From: Paenibacillus pabuli
GTDB taxonomy: Bacteria; Bacillota; Bacilli; Paenibacillales; Paenibacillaceae
DNA length: 64,000 bases
Direction: 5' to 3'
NCBI RefSeq assembly: GCF_039831995.1
Contig: NZ_JBDOIO010000004.1
Coordinates: 1,116,001-1,180,000 of the forward strand
Made by a program: the position numbers and the translations under genes. Each line of letters opens with the position of its first letter. Positions within the stretch are counted from its first letter, which is position 1. Under the pieces are notes generated by a model. The model ran no database searches. It was not told the DNA's origin and saw only the letters and a program-made list of their open reading frames with translations. This document shows positions 51,812 to 61,051 of the stretch, piece by piece.

Positions 51812-53107
51812 TTAACGAATGCGCCGAATAGATTTGGAATCCCGTGAACGAAGAGCCGGAGAAGTCCGTGTCTGCGTTTGTACCGTTACGGATTTGGTTC
51901 TCTCTTCCTTAATGACGTCCTGATTGTTCGTACGTGAGATACTGAGCAGAATACCCATAGCCACCATCATCACAAACAGTGAAGTACCCCCATAACTGAT
52001 AAAGGGAAGGGTAACCCCCGTCACCGGAATGGTCTGGGTCACGCCTCCGATGTTAATGAACGCCTGAATCGCGATCAATCCCATGATTCCGATACCCACC
52101 AGCGTTCCGAACGGATCGGGACAGCGCAGAGAGACGATAATGCCTCGCCAGATAAAGTACAGATATACCAAAAGGAATAGGGTACTCCCCAGGAAACCAA
52201 GCTCTTCACCGATTACGGAGAAAATGAAGTCATTATACGCATTCGGCAGATAGTGAAGCTTCATCGTACCTTGTCCAATACCCGAACCGGTCATGCCGCC
52301 ATCACCGATGGCCACAAGGGAGCGGAAAAGGTTAAGACTTCCTCCGGTAGGGTCGGATAACGGATCAAGGAATGCCTGAATACGACCGATCTTGTAGTTT
52401 TGCTCGGCAGTGGCCGTAGTAGTGCTAACAGCAGTGTCTGAAGGAGACACGGAGGAGAAAAGGGCATTCGCACCGAGTGCAAGTGCCCCTCCCAGTACAA
52501 CAAGCAGGATCGAACCCATAATATGCTTCATGCTTGCTCCGCCTGCATAGATGACGAGACCACAGGTGGAAACGAGAATGAAGCAGGTACCGAAGTCCGG
52601 CTGAAGCATGATTAATCCTGCAATGAATCCAACAATAACGAGAACCGGGATATAACCTGTCTTGAGGTCCCTGAAGCGTTCCCCTTTTTTGGTGATCAGT
52701 GCAGAAAGGTACAGGATAATGGCAATTTTGGCGAACTCCGCAGGCTGAACACTAAAGCCAAAGATGTGAATCCAGCTTCGTGCCCCGTTTAACACCTTAC
52801 CTGTAATTAAAACCAGAAGGAGCAATACCGTGGTGAACAGGAAAAAGGGTGCATAGAGCTTCTTGTATTTGTTAAAACGAATGTTCATGGCAAAGAACAT
52901 ACCAACTAAACCGATAACCGCCCACATAAGTTGTTTTTTCGTGAAGTATAGGGGATCATTGTTAAAATTACTGTTTGCAATTGCAATGCTGGAACTGGAG
53001 CTGAATACCATCAGCAGTCCAAAGCCCACTAACAATAAAGTGAGGATTAGCAGTTGGAAATCCGGCGTGCCTCTCTTCGTTTTCGTTTGGGCCGTTTGTT
53101 GTTTCAT
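51812..53107 (-). CDS. ftsW: FtsW/RodA/SpoVE-family cell division glycosyltransferase
   Basis: Polymerises lipid II with a partner class B PBP at the septum. The 431-residue protein has ten membrane segments. Signatures: VQPAEFAKIAIILYLS, LQPDFGTCFILV, and PVTGVTLPFISYGGTSLFVMM near the end. A Ser/Thr-rich loop at about 215-235 precedes the large extracellular loop with RIQAFLDPLSDPTGGSLN. It has no good ribosome site, and lies 13 bases after the yugN-like stop, so it is probably translated by coupling. Its neighbourhood near ylaN favours FtsW over SpoVE or RodA. Confidence 0.9.
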   Translation of the reverse strand: MKQQTAQTKTKRGTPDFQLLILTLLLVGFGLLMVFSSSSSIAIANSNFNNDPLYFTKKQLMWAVIGLVGMFFAMNIRFNKYKKLYAPFFLFTTVLLLLVLITGKVLNGARSWIHIFGFSVQPAEFAKIAIILYLSALITKKGERFRDLKTGYIPVLVIVGFIAGLIMLQPDFGTCFILVSTCGLVIYAGGASMKHIMGSILLVVLGGALALGANALFSSVSPSDTAVSTTTATAEQNYKIGRIQAFLDPLSDPTGGSLNLFRSLVAIGDGGMTGSGIGQGTMKLHYLPNAYNDFIFSVIGEELGFLGSTLFLLVYLYFIWRGIIVSLRCPDPFGTLVGIGIMGLIAIQAFINIGGVTQTIPVTGVTLPFISYGGTSLFVMMVAMGILLSISRTNNQDVIKEERTKSVTVQTQTRTSPALRSRDSKSIRRIR

Positions 53108-53120
53108 GGTTTGGCCCAGC

Positions 53121-53468
53121 CTATGCTTCCAGCAGTTCTTTGAGCTGCTGCAATTTTTGGGCTGCCAGCTTCACGACTGGCTGTGGAACGGTGGAGTCAT
53201 AGTCGAGACCATGCGGAAAGGTTGCTTTGCCAAGGTAAACAGCCTCGACAGAGAGCACCGTATCCGGTTTTTCAAGTTTGCCATCTACCACACGGGTATT
53301 AATTCGTACAAAGTATTCTGAGTTGGTGTTGTCATCTTCAATTTTGTAGTCATATGTAGCACGGTAATACTCCCATTGCCACCGGACAAATCCGACTTTC
53401 TCGGCGCTCTCATCCAGGTATGCCAAGTCGCTTTTCAAGCCATCCAAGCCTGTATTCTCAAAAATCAT
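53121..53468 (-). CDS. YugN-like family protein (115 aa)
   Basis: Begins MIFENTGLDGLKSDLAYLDE and continues WQWEYYRATYDYKIED, the conserved start of the YugN family; ends PVVKLAAQKLQQLKELLEA. Function unknown. ATG 53468 is preceded by GAGGAGGAT at 11 bases, while longer in-frame readings to 53780 run into the region opposite the amidohydrolase gene and lack family similarity. Located directly upstream of ftsW and co-transcribed. Confidence 0.85.
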   Translation of the reverse strand: MIFENTGLDGLKSDLAYLDESAEKVGFVRWQWEYYRATYDYKIEDDNTNSEYFVRINTRVVDGKLEKPDTVLSVEAVYLGKATFPHGLDYDSTVPQPVVKLAAQKLQQLKELLEA

Positions 53469-53677
53469 AAGCGTCTGATCCTCCTCATAGCTTCCGAGTA
53501 TAATTCTCGTGCATTTCTCTAGTTCATGATAGTATGTTTCCCCTTCCCGTGCAAGCTTTCCAAAGGCGTTTCGTATCGGTTTTCTTCCAATTCTGCTACA
53601 ATATACAGCAATAGGTTTGAAGAGGATGGTTCGGACTTGATGAAAGTTCCGTTCAAGATCGAAAGGATGGGGAGAAA

Positions 53678-54847
53678 ATGACAAATAATATATGGTGGGA
53701 CGATCTGCAAATCCATATGGTGGAATGGCGGCGTCATCTTCATCGCAATCCCGAGGTTTCCTTTCATGAGGAAAAGACATCTTCTTTTGTAGCGGATATG
53801 CTGGAGAGCTTTGGAGTCGACGTGAAACGTCATGTAGGCGGTCATGGTGTGATTGGTACGATTCGCGGGGACAAGCCTGGCCCTGTCGTCATGCTTCGGG
53901 CTGATATGGATGCACTGCCGATCCAGGATGAGAAAGACGTTGAATATGCTTCACAAAAGGCAGGAGCAATGCATGCCTGTGGTCATGACGGTCATGTTTC
54001 CATTTTACTCGGAACGGCCTTGTACTTTAGCAAGCACAAGGCTGATATCCAAGGCGAAATTCGCTTTTTGTTCCAGCCTGCCGAAGAACTGCTTCCTGGT
54101 GGCGCTGTGAAAGTCATTGCGGATGGTGCGCTTGAAGGCGTGGATGTGATCTATGGCATCCATCTGTGGACACCTCTTCCGGTGGGAGTGGCAGCGAGCA
54201 AGGAAGGACCTCTAATGGCGGCCGCAGACGACTTTTACATTGAGATCAAAGGGAAAGGCGGACATGGCGGCATGCCGCAGTCGACCGTAGACAGTCTGGT
54301 TGCAGGCTCTGCACTTGTTATGCAGCTGCAGACGGTAGTCAGCCGTTCGGTGGATCCGTTGCGACCTGCGGTACTGACGATTGGCACAATGCAGGCAGGA
54401 TCTGCCCAGAATGTCATTGCGGAGTCCTGCAAAATGAGTGGAACAGTCCGAACGTTTGATGAAGAAACCAGAGCGGAAATGAAGGAACGTGTACATACCA
54501 TCGTTTCCCAAACGGGTGGTGCTTACGGGGCGCAAACTGAAGTGAACTATATCATGGGTTACCCGCCTGTAGTAAATGATAAGCAAGAAACGGACCGCTT
54601 CTTCCGCAATGCCGTTCAAGTGTTCGGGCATGAACAGGTGCAGACATCTCCCATGCTGATGCCAGCAGAAGATTTCGCTTATTATTTGCAGCAGGTTCCA
54701 GGCTGCTTCATGTTTGTCGGGGCAGGAAATCCGGACAAAAACGCCATTTATCCACATCATCATCCGAAGTTCGATTTTGATGAAGATGCCATGCAGCATG
54801 CAGTTAAGCTCTTTATTGCTATGGCTACCGATTATATGGGTAATTAG
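53678..54847 (+). CDS. M20D amidohydrolase (N-acyl-amino acid hydrolase type)
   Basis: Zinc-dependent hydrolase that removes acyl groups from amino acids or related amides. The 389-residue protein has WRRHLHRNPEVSFHE, LRADMDALPI, the metal site HACGHDGH (Cys and two His), QPAEELLPGGA and the dimerisation domain, ending with IYPHHHPKFDFDE. Typical of HipO, YhaA and YxeP. It is divergent from yugN-ftsW; AAGGATGGGGAG precedes the ATG. Substrate cannot be told from sequence. Confidence 0.94.
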   Translation: MTNNIWWDDLQIHMVEWRRHLHRNPEVSFHEEKTSSFVADMLESFGVDVKRHVGGHGVIGTIRGDKPGPVVMLRADMDALPIQDEKDVEYASQKAGAMHACGHDGHVSILLGTALYFSKHKADIQGEIRFLFQPAEELLPGGAVKVIADGALEGVDVIYGIHLWTPLPVGVAASKEGPLMAAADDFYIEIKGKGGHGGMPQSTVDSLVAGSALVMQLQTVVSRSVDPLRPAVLTIGTMQAGSAQNVIAESCKMSGTVRTFDEETRAEMKERVHTIVSQTGGAYGAQTEVNYIMGYPPVVNDKQETDRFFRNAVQVFGHEQVQTSPMLMPAEDFAYYLQQVPGCFMFVGAGNPDKNAIYPHHHPKFDFDEDAMQHAVKLFIAMATDYMGN

Positions 54848-54870
54848 GAGAATGTTATAGGTATAGTTGG

Positions 54871-54906
54871 GCATCCTACTCTTAGAAGTAGGGTGCTCTT
54901 TTTTTT
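54871..54906 (+). terminator. Terminator of the amidohydrolase gene
   Basis: GCATCCTACT / AGTAGGGTGC hairpin, then CTTTTTTTT. Confidence 0.93.
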
Positions 54907-55029
54907 CGAATTTACCGGTAGGGTGACGGCTGTGAAGGTTCATTTCTGGGTGTGCCGGAACTGAACTTTTTGGTATGCGCATCTCTCCCTGGAGCACAAC
55001 GTAATCGTTAACGGATCGGAGGAGCAGAC

Positions 55030-56721
55030 ATGGAGAAAACGGATGCATGTATTGTTCAGCGGGATTTTACGATCCTGCTGGAGGTGGGTCATCCCGGATT
55101 CGAGCAGGCCCGGACACGACTAGGCATATTCGCCGAACTCGTAAAGACGCCGGAGGGGTTCCATACCTATCGCATGACATCATTATCCCTATGGAATGCT
55201 GCAGCACTTGGGTGGAGTGCGGATCAAATCATTAGCAGTCTTGAGTCCGTCTCTCGCTGGAATGTACCAACGGCACTCATACAGGATATTCGGAGAATTG
55301 TTGATCAATATGGAAAACTGAAGCTGCATTGGGAGGAGGATCATCAGCGCCTGCGCCTGGTTGGCGACAGTGAGCAACTGCTTGATGAATTAAGCGGATT
55401 CAAGACCATTGCAGCCTTTCGGATGGAACGTGTAGCCCGGGATGAGCTTGTCGTTCGCGGAGAACAGCGAGGGTTGCTCAAGCAAGAATTGACGCGTCTG
55501 GGGTACCCTGTACTTGATTATGCAGGTTATCGCCCTGGGACACGTCTTCCATTTGATTGGAAAAATGAAAAGAGTAAACATAATGAATCCGATTTGGATC
55601 AAAAAGCATTTAGGCTGCGTTCTTATCAGAAAGAAGCTGTTGACGCTTTTGAGGGAAGTGAGGGCATGGGGGGAAGCGGGCTGCTCGTGCTGCCATGCGG
55701 AGCAGGAAAAACGGTAATTGGCATGGCTGTTCTTGAACGTCTCCAATGTGAATGCCTCATCCTAACTTCCAATACGACCTCTGTACGGCAGTGGATTCAG
55801 GAATTACAGGATAAGACTACGCTTACTCAGGATCAAATTGGGGAATACTCCGGTCAGAAAAAACAGGTTCGGCCTGTCACGGTAGCCACTTATCAGATTC
55901 TTACACACAGAAAATCCAAAAATTCCGATTTTACTCACATTAAATTGCTGAGTGAACGGGAATGGGGACTCATCATTTATGATGAGGTGCATCTGTTGCC
56001 AGCACCTGTCTTTCGGGCAACAGCAGATATTCAAGCTACGCGAAGGCTGGGATTGACTGCAACCTTAGTTAGGGAAGATGGATGTGAACAGGATGTATTC
56101 TCCCTCATCGGTCCTAAACTGTATGATATGCCATGGAAAGACCTCGAGCGGCAAGGCTGGATCGCTAATGTACAGTGTCAGGAAATACGCATTCCTTTTT
56201 CAAAGGATCTGAAAACGACTTATCTGGAGGCGGAAGGGAAACATCAGTTTCGTCTTGCGGCTGAAAATCCGGCAAAGTTAGAAGTGATCAGACGATTATT
56301 ACGTCGACATGATGGTCTGCCCGCACTCGTGATAGGACAGTATCTGGACCAGCTCGAAACCATTGCCCGGGAAATTGACGCTCCGCTGATCTCGGGTACG
56401 ATGTCACAACATGAACGGGTAAAGTGGTTCGAATCCTTTCGCCGGGGCGAAATTAAAACGATTGTGGTTTCCAAGGTGGCAAACTTTGCTGTAGATCTTC
56501 CTGACGCTGCTGTGGCGCTTGAAATATCGGGAAGTTATGGATCCAGGCAGGAGGAAGCTCAGCGACTGGGCAGAATTTTGAGGCCCAAGCCCGGTGACAA
56601 TAGAGCATATTTCTATGCCCTGGTATCAGAGGATAGCAAGGAACAGGAGTTCGCTTTGCGCCGTCAGATGTTTTTGGTCGAGCAAGGGTACGAATACTCC
56701 ATAGTACATGAACATACTTAA
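55030..56721 (+). CDS. XPB/Ssl2-type DNA helicase
   Basis: Superfamily 2 ATP-dependent helicase of 563 residues related to eukaryotic and archaeal XPB. The N-terminal 180 residues contain the damage-recognition-like region (LVVRGEQRGLLKQELTRLGYP). The core has QxxAVDAF motif, Walker A PCGAGKT at 222-228, DEVH at 318-321, TATLVRED at 343-350 with the XPB-specific RED triplet, and QRLGRILRP in motif VI. GGAGGAGC precedes the ATG. The partner gene begins 48 bases downstream. Roles in repair or transcription are plausible but not proven in Bacillota. Confidence 0.92.
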   Translation: MEKTDACIVQRDFTILLEVGHPGFEQARTRLGIFAELVKTPEGFHTYRMTSLSLWNAAALGWSADQIISSLESVSRWNVPTALIQDIRRIVDQYGKLKLHWEEDHQRLRLVGDSEQLLDELSGFKTIAAFRMERVARDELVVRGEQRGLLKQELTRLGYPVLDYAGYRPGTRLPFDWKNEKSKHNESDLDQKAFRLRSYQKEAVDAFEGSEGMGGSGLLVLPCGAGKTVIGMAVLERLQCECLILTSNTTSVRQWIQELQDKTTLTQDQIGEYSGQKKQVRPVTVATYQILTHRKSKNSDFTHIKLLSEREWGLIIYDEVHLLPAPVFRATADIQATRRLGLTATLVREDGCEQDVFSLIGPKLYDMPWKDLERQGWIANVQCQEIRIPFSKDLKTTYLEAEGKHQFRLAAENPAKLEVIRRLLRRHDGLPALVIGQYLDQLETIAREIDAPLISGTMSQHERVKWFESFRRGEIKTIVVSKVANFAVDLPDAAVALEISGSYGSRQEEAQRLGRILRPKPGDNRAYFYALVSEDSKEQEFALRRQMFLVEQGYEYSIVHEHT

Positions 56722-56769
56722 AATCACCCTTAGGCGTTAGTGTGGGAAGAGAAAGGCGGGAGCATAACA

Positions 56770-58581
56770 ATGTATGAACATGAAGCAGCTGAACTTGACG
56801 AAATAATGGAGCTGTTACCTACAGAACATTCAGTACTTGGTGCTCTTTTTCACAAGCATGCGGGTCAACCCTTTTCGGCGATGATGACCACCGCTGAGTC
56901 TGCGGAAGAAGGATTGAGCGGGGCAGAAGCCAGGTTAGGTTTTATACGCCTGAGACAAAAAGGATGGATTAAAGCGGTTCGCAAAACTTGGGGAGAGAAT
57001 CTGTACTACATTCCACTGCGCTATATCCCCGCATTAACGGTAGCCTACGCACGTAGAGTCGGAGAACATCCATTGTTAAGTCAGGAAAATGAACAGAAGG
57101 AATCGGGGACTCAGAGGATCACGAGTGATCAGATTCACGTTATTCGAGAAGCCAGGGCTGATATCGCTGCCGAAATCATTCATATATTGGCCTGGATCGC
57201 AAGAGAAGGCCTTACATTGACGAATAAAGGAACGATTCACAAAAGGATGCTGCAGCGGCTGAGCACTCTGACTCATTTATGTCCTGATGATTTTGCCGCA
57301 TTAATTCTAAACTACGAACATCCAGAACTATACCCTGCCCATGTCGCCATTATGCTGGATATGCTGCTTGCTCTGGGGCTCCTTCATAAGGATCAGGGAA
57401 AAATACAGGTACATGCCGAGACTCTTGGTCTTTGGTTAGAGCAGTCGTGGTCTTCCATGCATCGCGAGATATTTAAAGTATGCCTGGAACGATATGGGGT
57501 AACCCATCCTGCAGAACAACATTTTCGCTATCGCTTAGTCTTGCTCGGTAAAGGACAGGAGACTTGGTTCAATATCGCAGATCTGATTCCGCAGTATATC
57601 AAGGGCGAGGCAAACAGCGATGCCGGGCTTCCTGAATATGTCCAGAACTGGCTAAATGCACTGGCTGGATGGGGGTACGGAGAGATCGGTGAAAATACTG
57701 CGGGTGATCTGTTTTTCCGCTGGCTGGTTGAACCTGATGCATTGTTACATATGGAGGCACAGCAGGAATTGGACAGCGCTAAGAATGTCTTCTTTGTGCA
57801 GCCTGACTTCGAAATTATGGTCCCGCCAGAGGTAGTCCCGCAGGTCCGCTGGAAAATAGAAAACTGCGCCGAACTGCTGAGCTGTGATCGCATGAGCATT
57901 TATCGTATTTCCAAAGAACAAATTTTAAATGCGTCACACCGCGGGTTTACGTCTGACAAGGTGGTGGAGTTTCTTACCCAGTATGCTGCCACAGGAGTCC
58001 CGGAGCATGTGTACCTCGCGATTCAGCAGTGGGGAAACGAATGGGAACGATCAAAGGCACAGAGTGAGGAAAATACATTGGAAATTCATCGTGTAATGCC
58101 GATTGATTTCATATGCAGCGAGGCATCAGGGGAGAATAGGAGTAGCGAAATTCACGGATATAAGCCAAGGGTTGGGCTTGACGATTTACGAGAAAGCTTT
58201 TATGTACATGGCCGTGAGGGGCTAATTAAAAATGAACCGGATACGGCGTCTTGGTATAAACAGGAGCATCCGGTAGCCGAGCAGTCGGATGGTTTACCCG
58301 CATACAGCTCCATTCCCGACATGTGGCATAACGATTGGCGGAGATATCACATGTCCACGACACGTCAGATTACGGCTAAAGCGATAGAATGGCAGACCAA
58401 GCTTGGACTGAAGAACGAGCAGTCCGAGGTATACATTATACCGGATCAAATTCATGGCCAGGATGATTGGACGCTGACAGGCTGGATTGTACCGGAATCA
58501 GACGAGAGGACAATAGAGCGGTGCAACATTTCTCTCATGGATTGGGATAAGATCAGAATTATCGTTCCAGAGCACATCTGA
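56770..58581 (+). CDS. XPB-associated protein (helicase-associated, Helicase_C_3-like domain)
   Basis: The 603-residue protein has N-terminal winged-helix-like segments (LGFIRLRQKGWIKAVRKTWG, YIPLRYI). The middle (about 335-450) contains SAKNVFFVQPDFEIMVPPEVVP and YRISKEQILNASHRGFTSDKVVEFL, the pattern of the XPB/Ssl2 N-terminal-type domain (PF13625). The C-terminal 150 residues are not recognised. Linked to the XPB gene without a terminator, it is presumably its dedicated partner. ATG 56770 is nine bases after AAAGGCGGGAG; GTG 56740 is rejected for lack of a site. Confidence 0.82.
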   Translation: MYEHEAAELDEIMELLPTEHSVLGALFHKHAGQPFSAMMTTAESAEEGLSGAEARLGFIRLRQKGWIKAVRKTWGENLYYIPLRYIPALTVAYARRVGEHPLLSQENEQKESGTQRITSDQIHVIREARADIAAEIIHILAWIAREGLTLTNKGTIHKRMLQRLSTLTHLCPDDFAALILNYEHPELYPAHVAIMLDMLLALGLLHKDQGKIQVHAETLGLWLEQSWSSMHREIFKVCLERYGVTHPAEQHFRYRLVLLGKGQETWFNIADLIPQYIKGEANSDAGLPEYVQNWLNALAGWGYGEIGENTAGDLFFRWLVEPDALLHMEAQQELDSAKNVFFVQPDFEIMVPPEVVPQVRWKIENCAELLSCDRMSIYRISKEQILNASHRGFTSDKVVEFLTQYAATGVPEHVYLAIQQWGNEWERSKAQSEENTLEIHRVMPIDFICSEASGENRSSEIHGYKPRVGLDDLRESFYVHGREGLIKNEPDTASWYKQEHPVAEQSDGLPAYSSIPDMWHNDWRRYHMSTTRQITAKAIEWQTKLGLKNEQSEVYIIPDQIHGQDDWTLTGWIVPESDERTIERCNISLMDWDKIRIIVPEHI

Positions 58582-58706
58582 AGCATGAAGAGCTTATCTT
58601 CCCTATTTTCTATTTGCAGGAAAAACTCTTCTTAACTATCGGGGGATATGCTATGATAAAGTAGTCTACCTTACGTAGAACTTTATATATAGATAGGATG
58701 AATTTC

Positions 58707-59147
58707 ATGAGCGTAGCGGAATTGAACACGGTCGATATGGCCCAAGTGTTGACGGGCGCATATGAACTGGGCGACATGATTAACCAATCTGCCGAAGTAT
58801 CGGATTATTTATATTGGAAGCAGCAAGTTGAGAGCAATCCGGAGGTTCAAGCGGGAATACGCAAACTGGATGCCAAAAAGGAACTGTTTGAAGAAACGCA
58901 GCGTTTTGGACACTTCCACCCGGATTATCATGCAGCAAAAGACCAGGTCAAGGCTCTGGAACAGGAATTGGAATCAATTGAGGCGGTAGCCCGCTTCAAG
59001 CAGGCGGAGAGAGCGCTCGATGAAATGCTGCATCAGATGTCCGAGACCATTGCTTATGCAGTCTCTACCACCATCAAGGTTCCGAGTAATGACCCAAACC
59101 CCAAAGGTGGCGGCTGTGGAAGCGGCGGTAAGTGCAGCTGCGGTTAA
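58707..59147 (+). CDS. ylbF: YlbF family regulator with cysteine-rich C-terminus
   Basis: All-helical DUF964 protein of 146 residues. In Bacillus YlbF joins YmcA and YaaT in the Y-complex, which directs RNase Y to transcripts and affects sporulation and competence. The helical core is YLYWKQQVESNPEVQAGIRK to AYAVSTTIKV. The tail GGGCGSGGKCSCG has three Cys in 13 residues; Y-complex proteins bind iron-sulfur clusters. ATG 58707 follows TAGGATG; ATG 58698 is inside it. ylbG follows, as in Bacillus. Confidence 0.94.
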   Translation: MSVAELNTVDMAQVLTGAYELGDMINQSAEVSDYLYWKQQVESNPEVQAGIRKLDAKKELFEETQRFGHFHPDYHAAKDQVKALEQELESIEAVARFKQAERALDEMLHQMSETIAYAVSTTIKVPSNDPNPKGGGCGSGGKCSCG

Positions 59148-59231
59148 GTGAATTCCGAATGAATCAAAATCCATTTAGACCGGACCTTCTACGCGAATCG
59201 TCCGGTCTCCATTATAAGAAAGGCGGGGAAA

Positions 59232-59498
59232 ATGATGTTTGCGGAAAGGACAGGATTTATTATTTGGGTTAGTGATTTAAAAGCAGCCCGCAATCTCGAA
59301 AAGTATGGTACCGTTCATTACATTTCCCGCCGTATGCATTATGTTGTCATGTATGTTAATGCAGAGCGGGCTGAAGATACGATGAAAAATGTGAAGCGTC
59401 TGTCCTATGTGCGCAAGATTGAAAGGTCTTATCGCAATGAAATCAAGACAGAGTATGCCAGCAAAACGATGGACAAAACAAGTTTTTACGGAATTTAA
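59232..59498 (+). CDS. ylbG: YlbG family protein (DUF2129)
   Basis: The 88-residue protein consists of DUF2129: RTGFIIWVSDLKAARNLEKYGTVHYISRRMHYVVMYV and VKRLSYVRKIERSYRNE. It is the constant neighbour of ylbF. Function unknown. Two ATG codons in tandem (59232, 59235) follow AAAGGCGGGG, so the first residue is ambiguous by one. Terminator at 59577. Confidence 0.93.
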   Translation: MMFAERTGFIIWVSDLKAARNLEKYGTVHYISRRMHYVVMYVNAERAEDTMKNVKRLSYVRKIERSYRNEIKTEYASKTMDKTSFYGI

Positions 59499-59576
59499 CA
59501 TATACGTTTTATAACGATTGAGTGACTTGGTGGAACTGGACATAAAGCGTGGAATAATAAAAACATAAATGATCAT

Positions 59577-59600
59577 AAGTCGCCTTCATGGCGACTTTTT
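59577..59600 (+). terminator. Terminator of ylbFG
   Basis: AAGTCGCC / GGCGACTT with a TTCAT loop and five T residues. Confidence 0.93.
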
Positions 59601-60078
59601 CTTTTGGGGACCATGCTCCGATCCAGCCGAGCACGAGCGTGGTACACATGCGGGATAGGAGAATATCGAAAGTGTAAAAATGATATTACAAACAAACGGC
59701 ATAGTTTGTTATTGATGCGTTAGGAAAAGTTACATAAAAAGGTTTGATTCGCTGAGAAAAAGTAAAAGTATTGTAAAATAAATCGCGTACGCACGAAATT
59801 TTCAATTGGTAATTTTCCACTTTTACATTTGTAATCGCTTTCTTTTTGATAAAAACAACACATTTTTGAATGGTTAAAATGGATCCGAAATGATGGAAAA
59901 CCTTGGTGTATCCATGTTTGTGCAGCCTGACAAAATGACATATTTACGAAAAAATGCGTGATCGCCTATTGTTAAACTACAGCTGCGCCAACAAAACTAA
60001 CATGCAACACAAATGCTACAACATTTTCCTGCGGTGTATGACCCAAACATGAGAAGCGACAGAAGGAGGCGATCCTGT
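59601..60078 (+). other. Long AT-rich leader region of the ABC operon
   Basis: About 480 bases without a recognisable gene. It holds the cre box at 59830-59843 and presumably the operon promoter; TTGATT at 59744 is a -35 candidate without a good -10 partner. Confidence 0.45.
59830..59843 (+). promoter_or_regulatory. Cre box upstream of the LplB-like operon
   Basis: TGTAATCGCTTTCT fits TGWAANCGNTNWCA except for the last base. It lies about 235 bases before the first start codon in the presumed promoter region, consistent with repression by CcpA. Confidence 0.7.
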
Positions 60079-61038
60079 GTGCAGGAAGTAAAAACGGCCA
60101 ATCGGCAGCAGACATTATACAAGCCGAATATCAGTAGAAAGCGATGGCAAAAGGTCTGGAGAAACTGGGAACTGTATGTGTTCATCGCACCCGCATTTCT
60201 GTATTTTCTCATCTTTCACTATGGACCCATGTACGGCATCCAGATTGCGTTCAAGAATTACAATCCGGTACGTGGAGTATTCGGGAGCCCTTGGGTAGGT
60301 TTTGATCATTTTGTAAGGTTCTTTGAATCCTATTATTTTTGGGATTTGATGTGGAACACGCTGGCCATCAGTTTGTATGAGCTGGCTGTTGGGTTTCCGA
60401 TTCCGATTATTTTGGCACTCGCATTTAATGAACTGAAGCACAAACGTTTCAAAAAGCTGGTCCAGACCGTCACTTACGCGCCTCATTTTATCTCGGTTGT
60501 CGTTATGGTTGGTATGGTGATTGCCTTCCTGTCTCCATCGACCGGAATCCTGATCCGTTTCGTGGAATGGATGGGTATAGATGCACCCTCATTTCTGACA
60601 AGCCCTGCATGGTTCAAGACGGTATATGTACTTTCCGGCGTATGGCAAAGTGCGGGCTGGGGAACGATCATTTACCTTGCTGCGCTGTCGGGAGTCGATC
60701 CTGGGTTGCATGAAGCAGCAATTATAGACGGGGCAAACAGACTGCAGCGTATTCGGCACATTAACATACCTGTGCTGGTACCGACCATGACGATCCTGCT
60801 CATTCTGAACATGGGGAGTCTGCTGGGGGTCGGGTTTGAGAAAATTCTCCTGATGCAGAACCCGCTAAACATGGAATCTTCCGATGTCATATCCACTTTC
60901 GTCTATCGTTCAGGTCTTGAAAATGCCCAGTACAGCTTCTCTACTGCTGTCGGCTTGTTTAACTCTGTAATTAATGCGTTTTTGCTCGTTACCGTCAACC
61001 AAATTGTACGCAAGACAAGTGAGAACAGTCTTTGGTAA
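60079..61038 (+). CDS. lplB: ABC transporter permease, LplB-like (carbohydrate uptake CUT1)
   Basis: One of two membrane subunits of a CUT1-type oligosaccharide importer. The 319-residue protein has six membrane spans after a basic N-terminus (NWELYVFIAPAFLYFLIF is TM1). The EAA loop is LHEAAIIDGANRLQRIRHINIP. Length equals Bacillus LplB (318). Start GTG 60079 is nine bases after AGGAGG; the upstream ATG at 60013 precedes that site. The cognate ATPase is not here; MsmX-type shared ATPases serve such systems. Confidence 0.91.
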   Translation: MQEVKTANRQQTLYKPNISRKRWQKVWRNWELYVFIAPAFLYFLIFHYGPMYGIQIAFKNYNPVRGVFGSPWVGFDHFVRFFESYYFWDLMWNTLAISLYELAVGFPIPIILALAFNELKHKRFKKLVQTVTYAPHFISVVVMVGMVIAFLSPSTGILIRFVEWMGIDAPSFLTSPAWFKTVYVLSGVWQSAGWGTIIYLAALSGVDPGLHEAAIIDGANRLQRIRHINIPVLVPTMTILLILNMGSLLGVGFEKILLMQNPLNMESSDVISTFVYRSGLENAQYSFSTAVGLFNSVINAFLLVTVNQIVRKTSENSLW

Positions 61039-61051
61039 AGGAGGAGGCTAT

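Noticed and set aside
53469..53780. N-terminal extension of the YugN-like protein
   Set aside because: It overlaps the 5' end of the amidohydrolase gene, and a proper ribosome site precedes ATG 53468.
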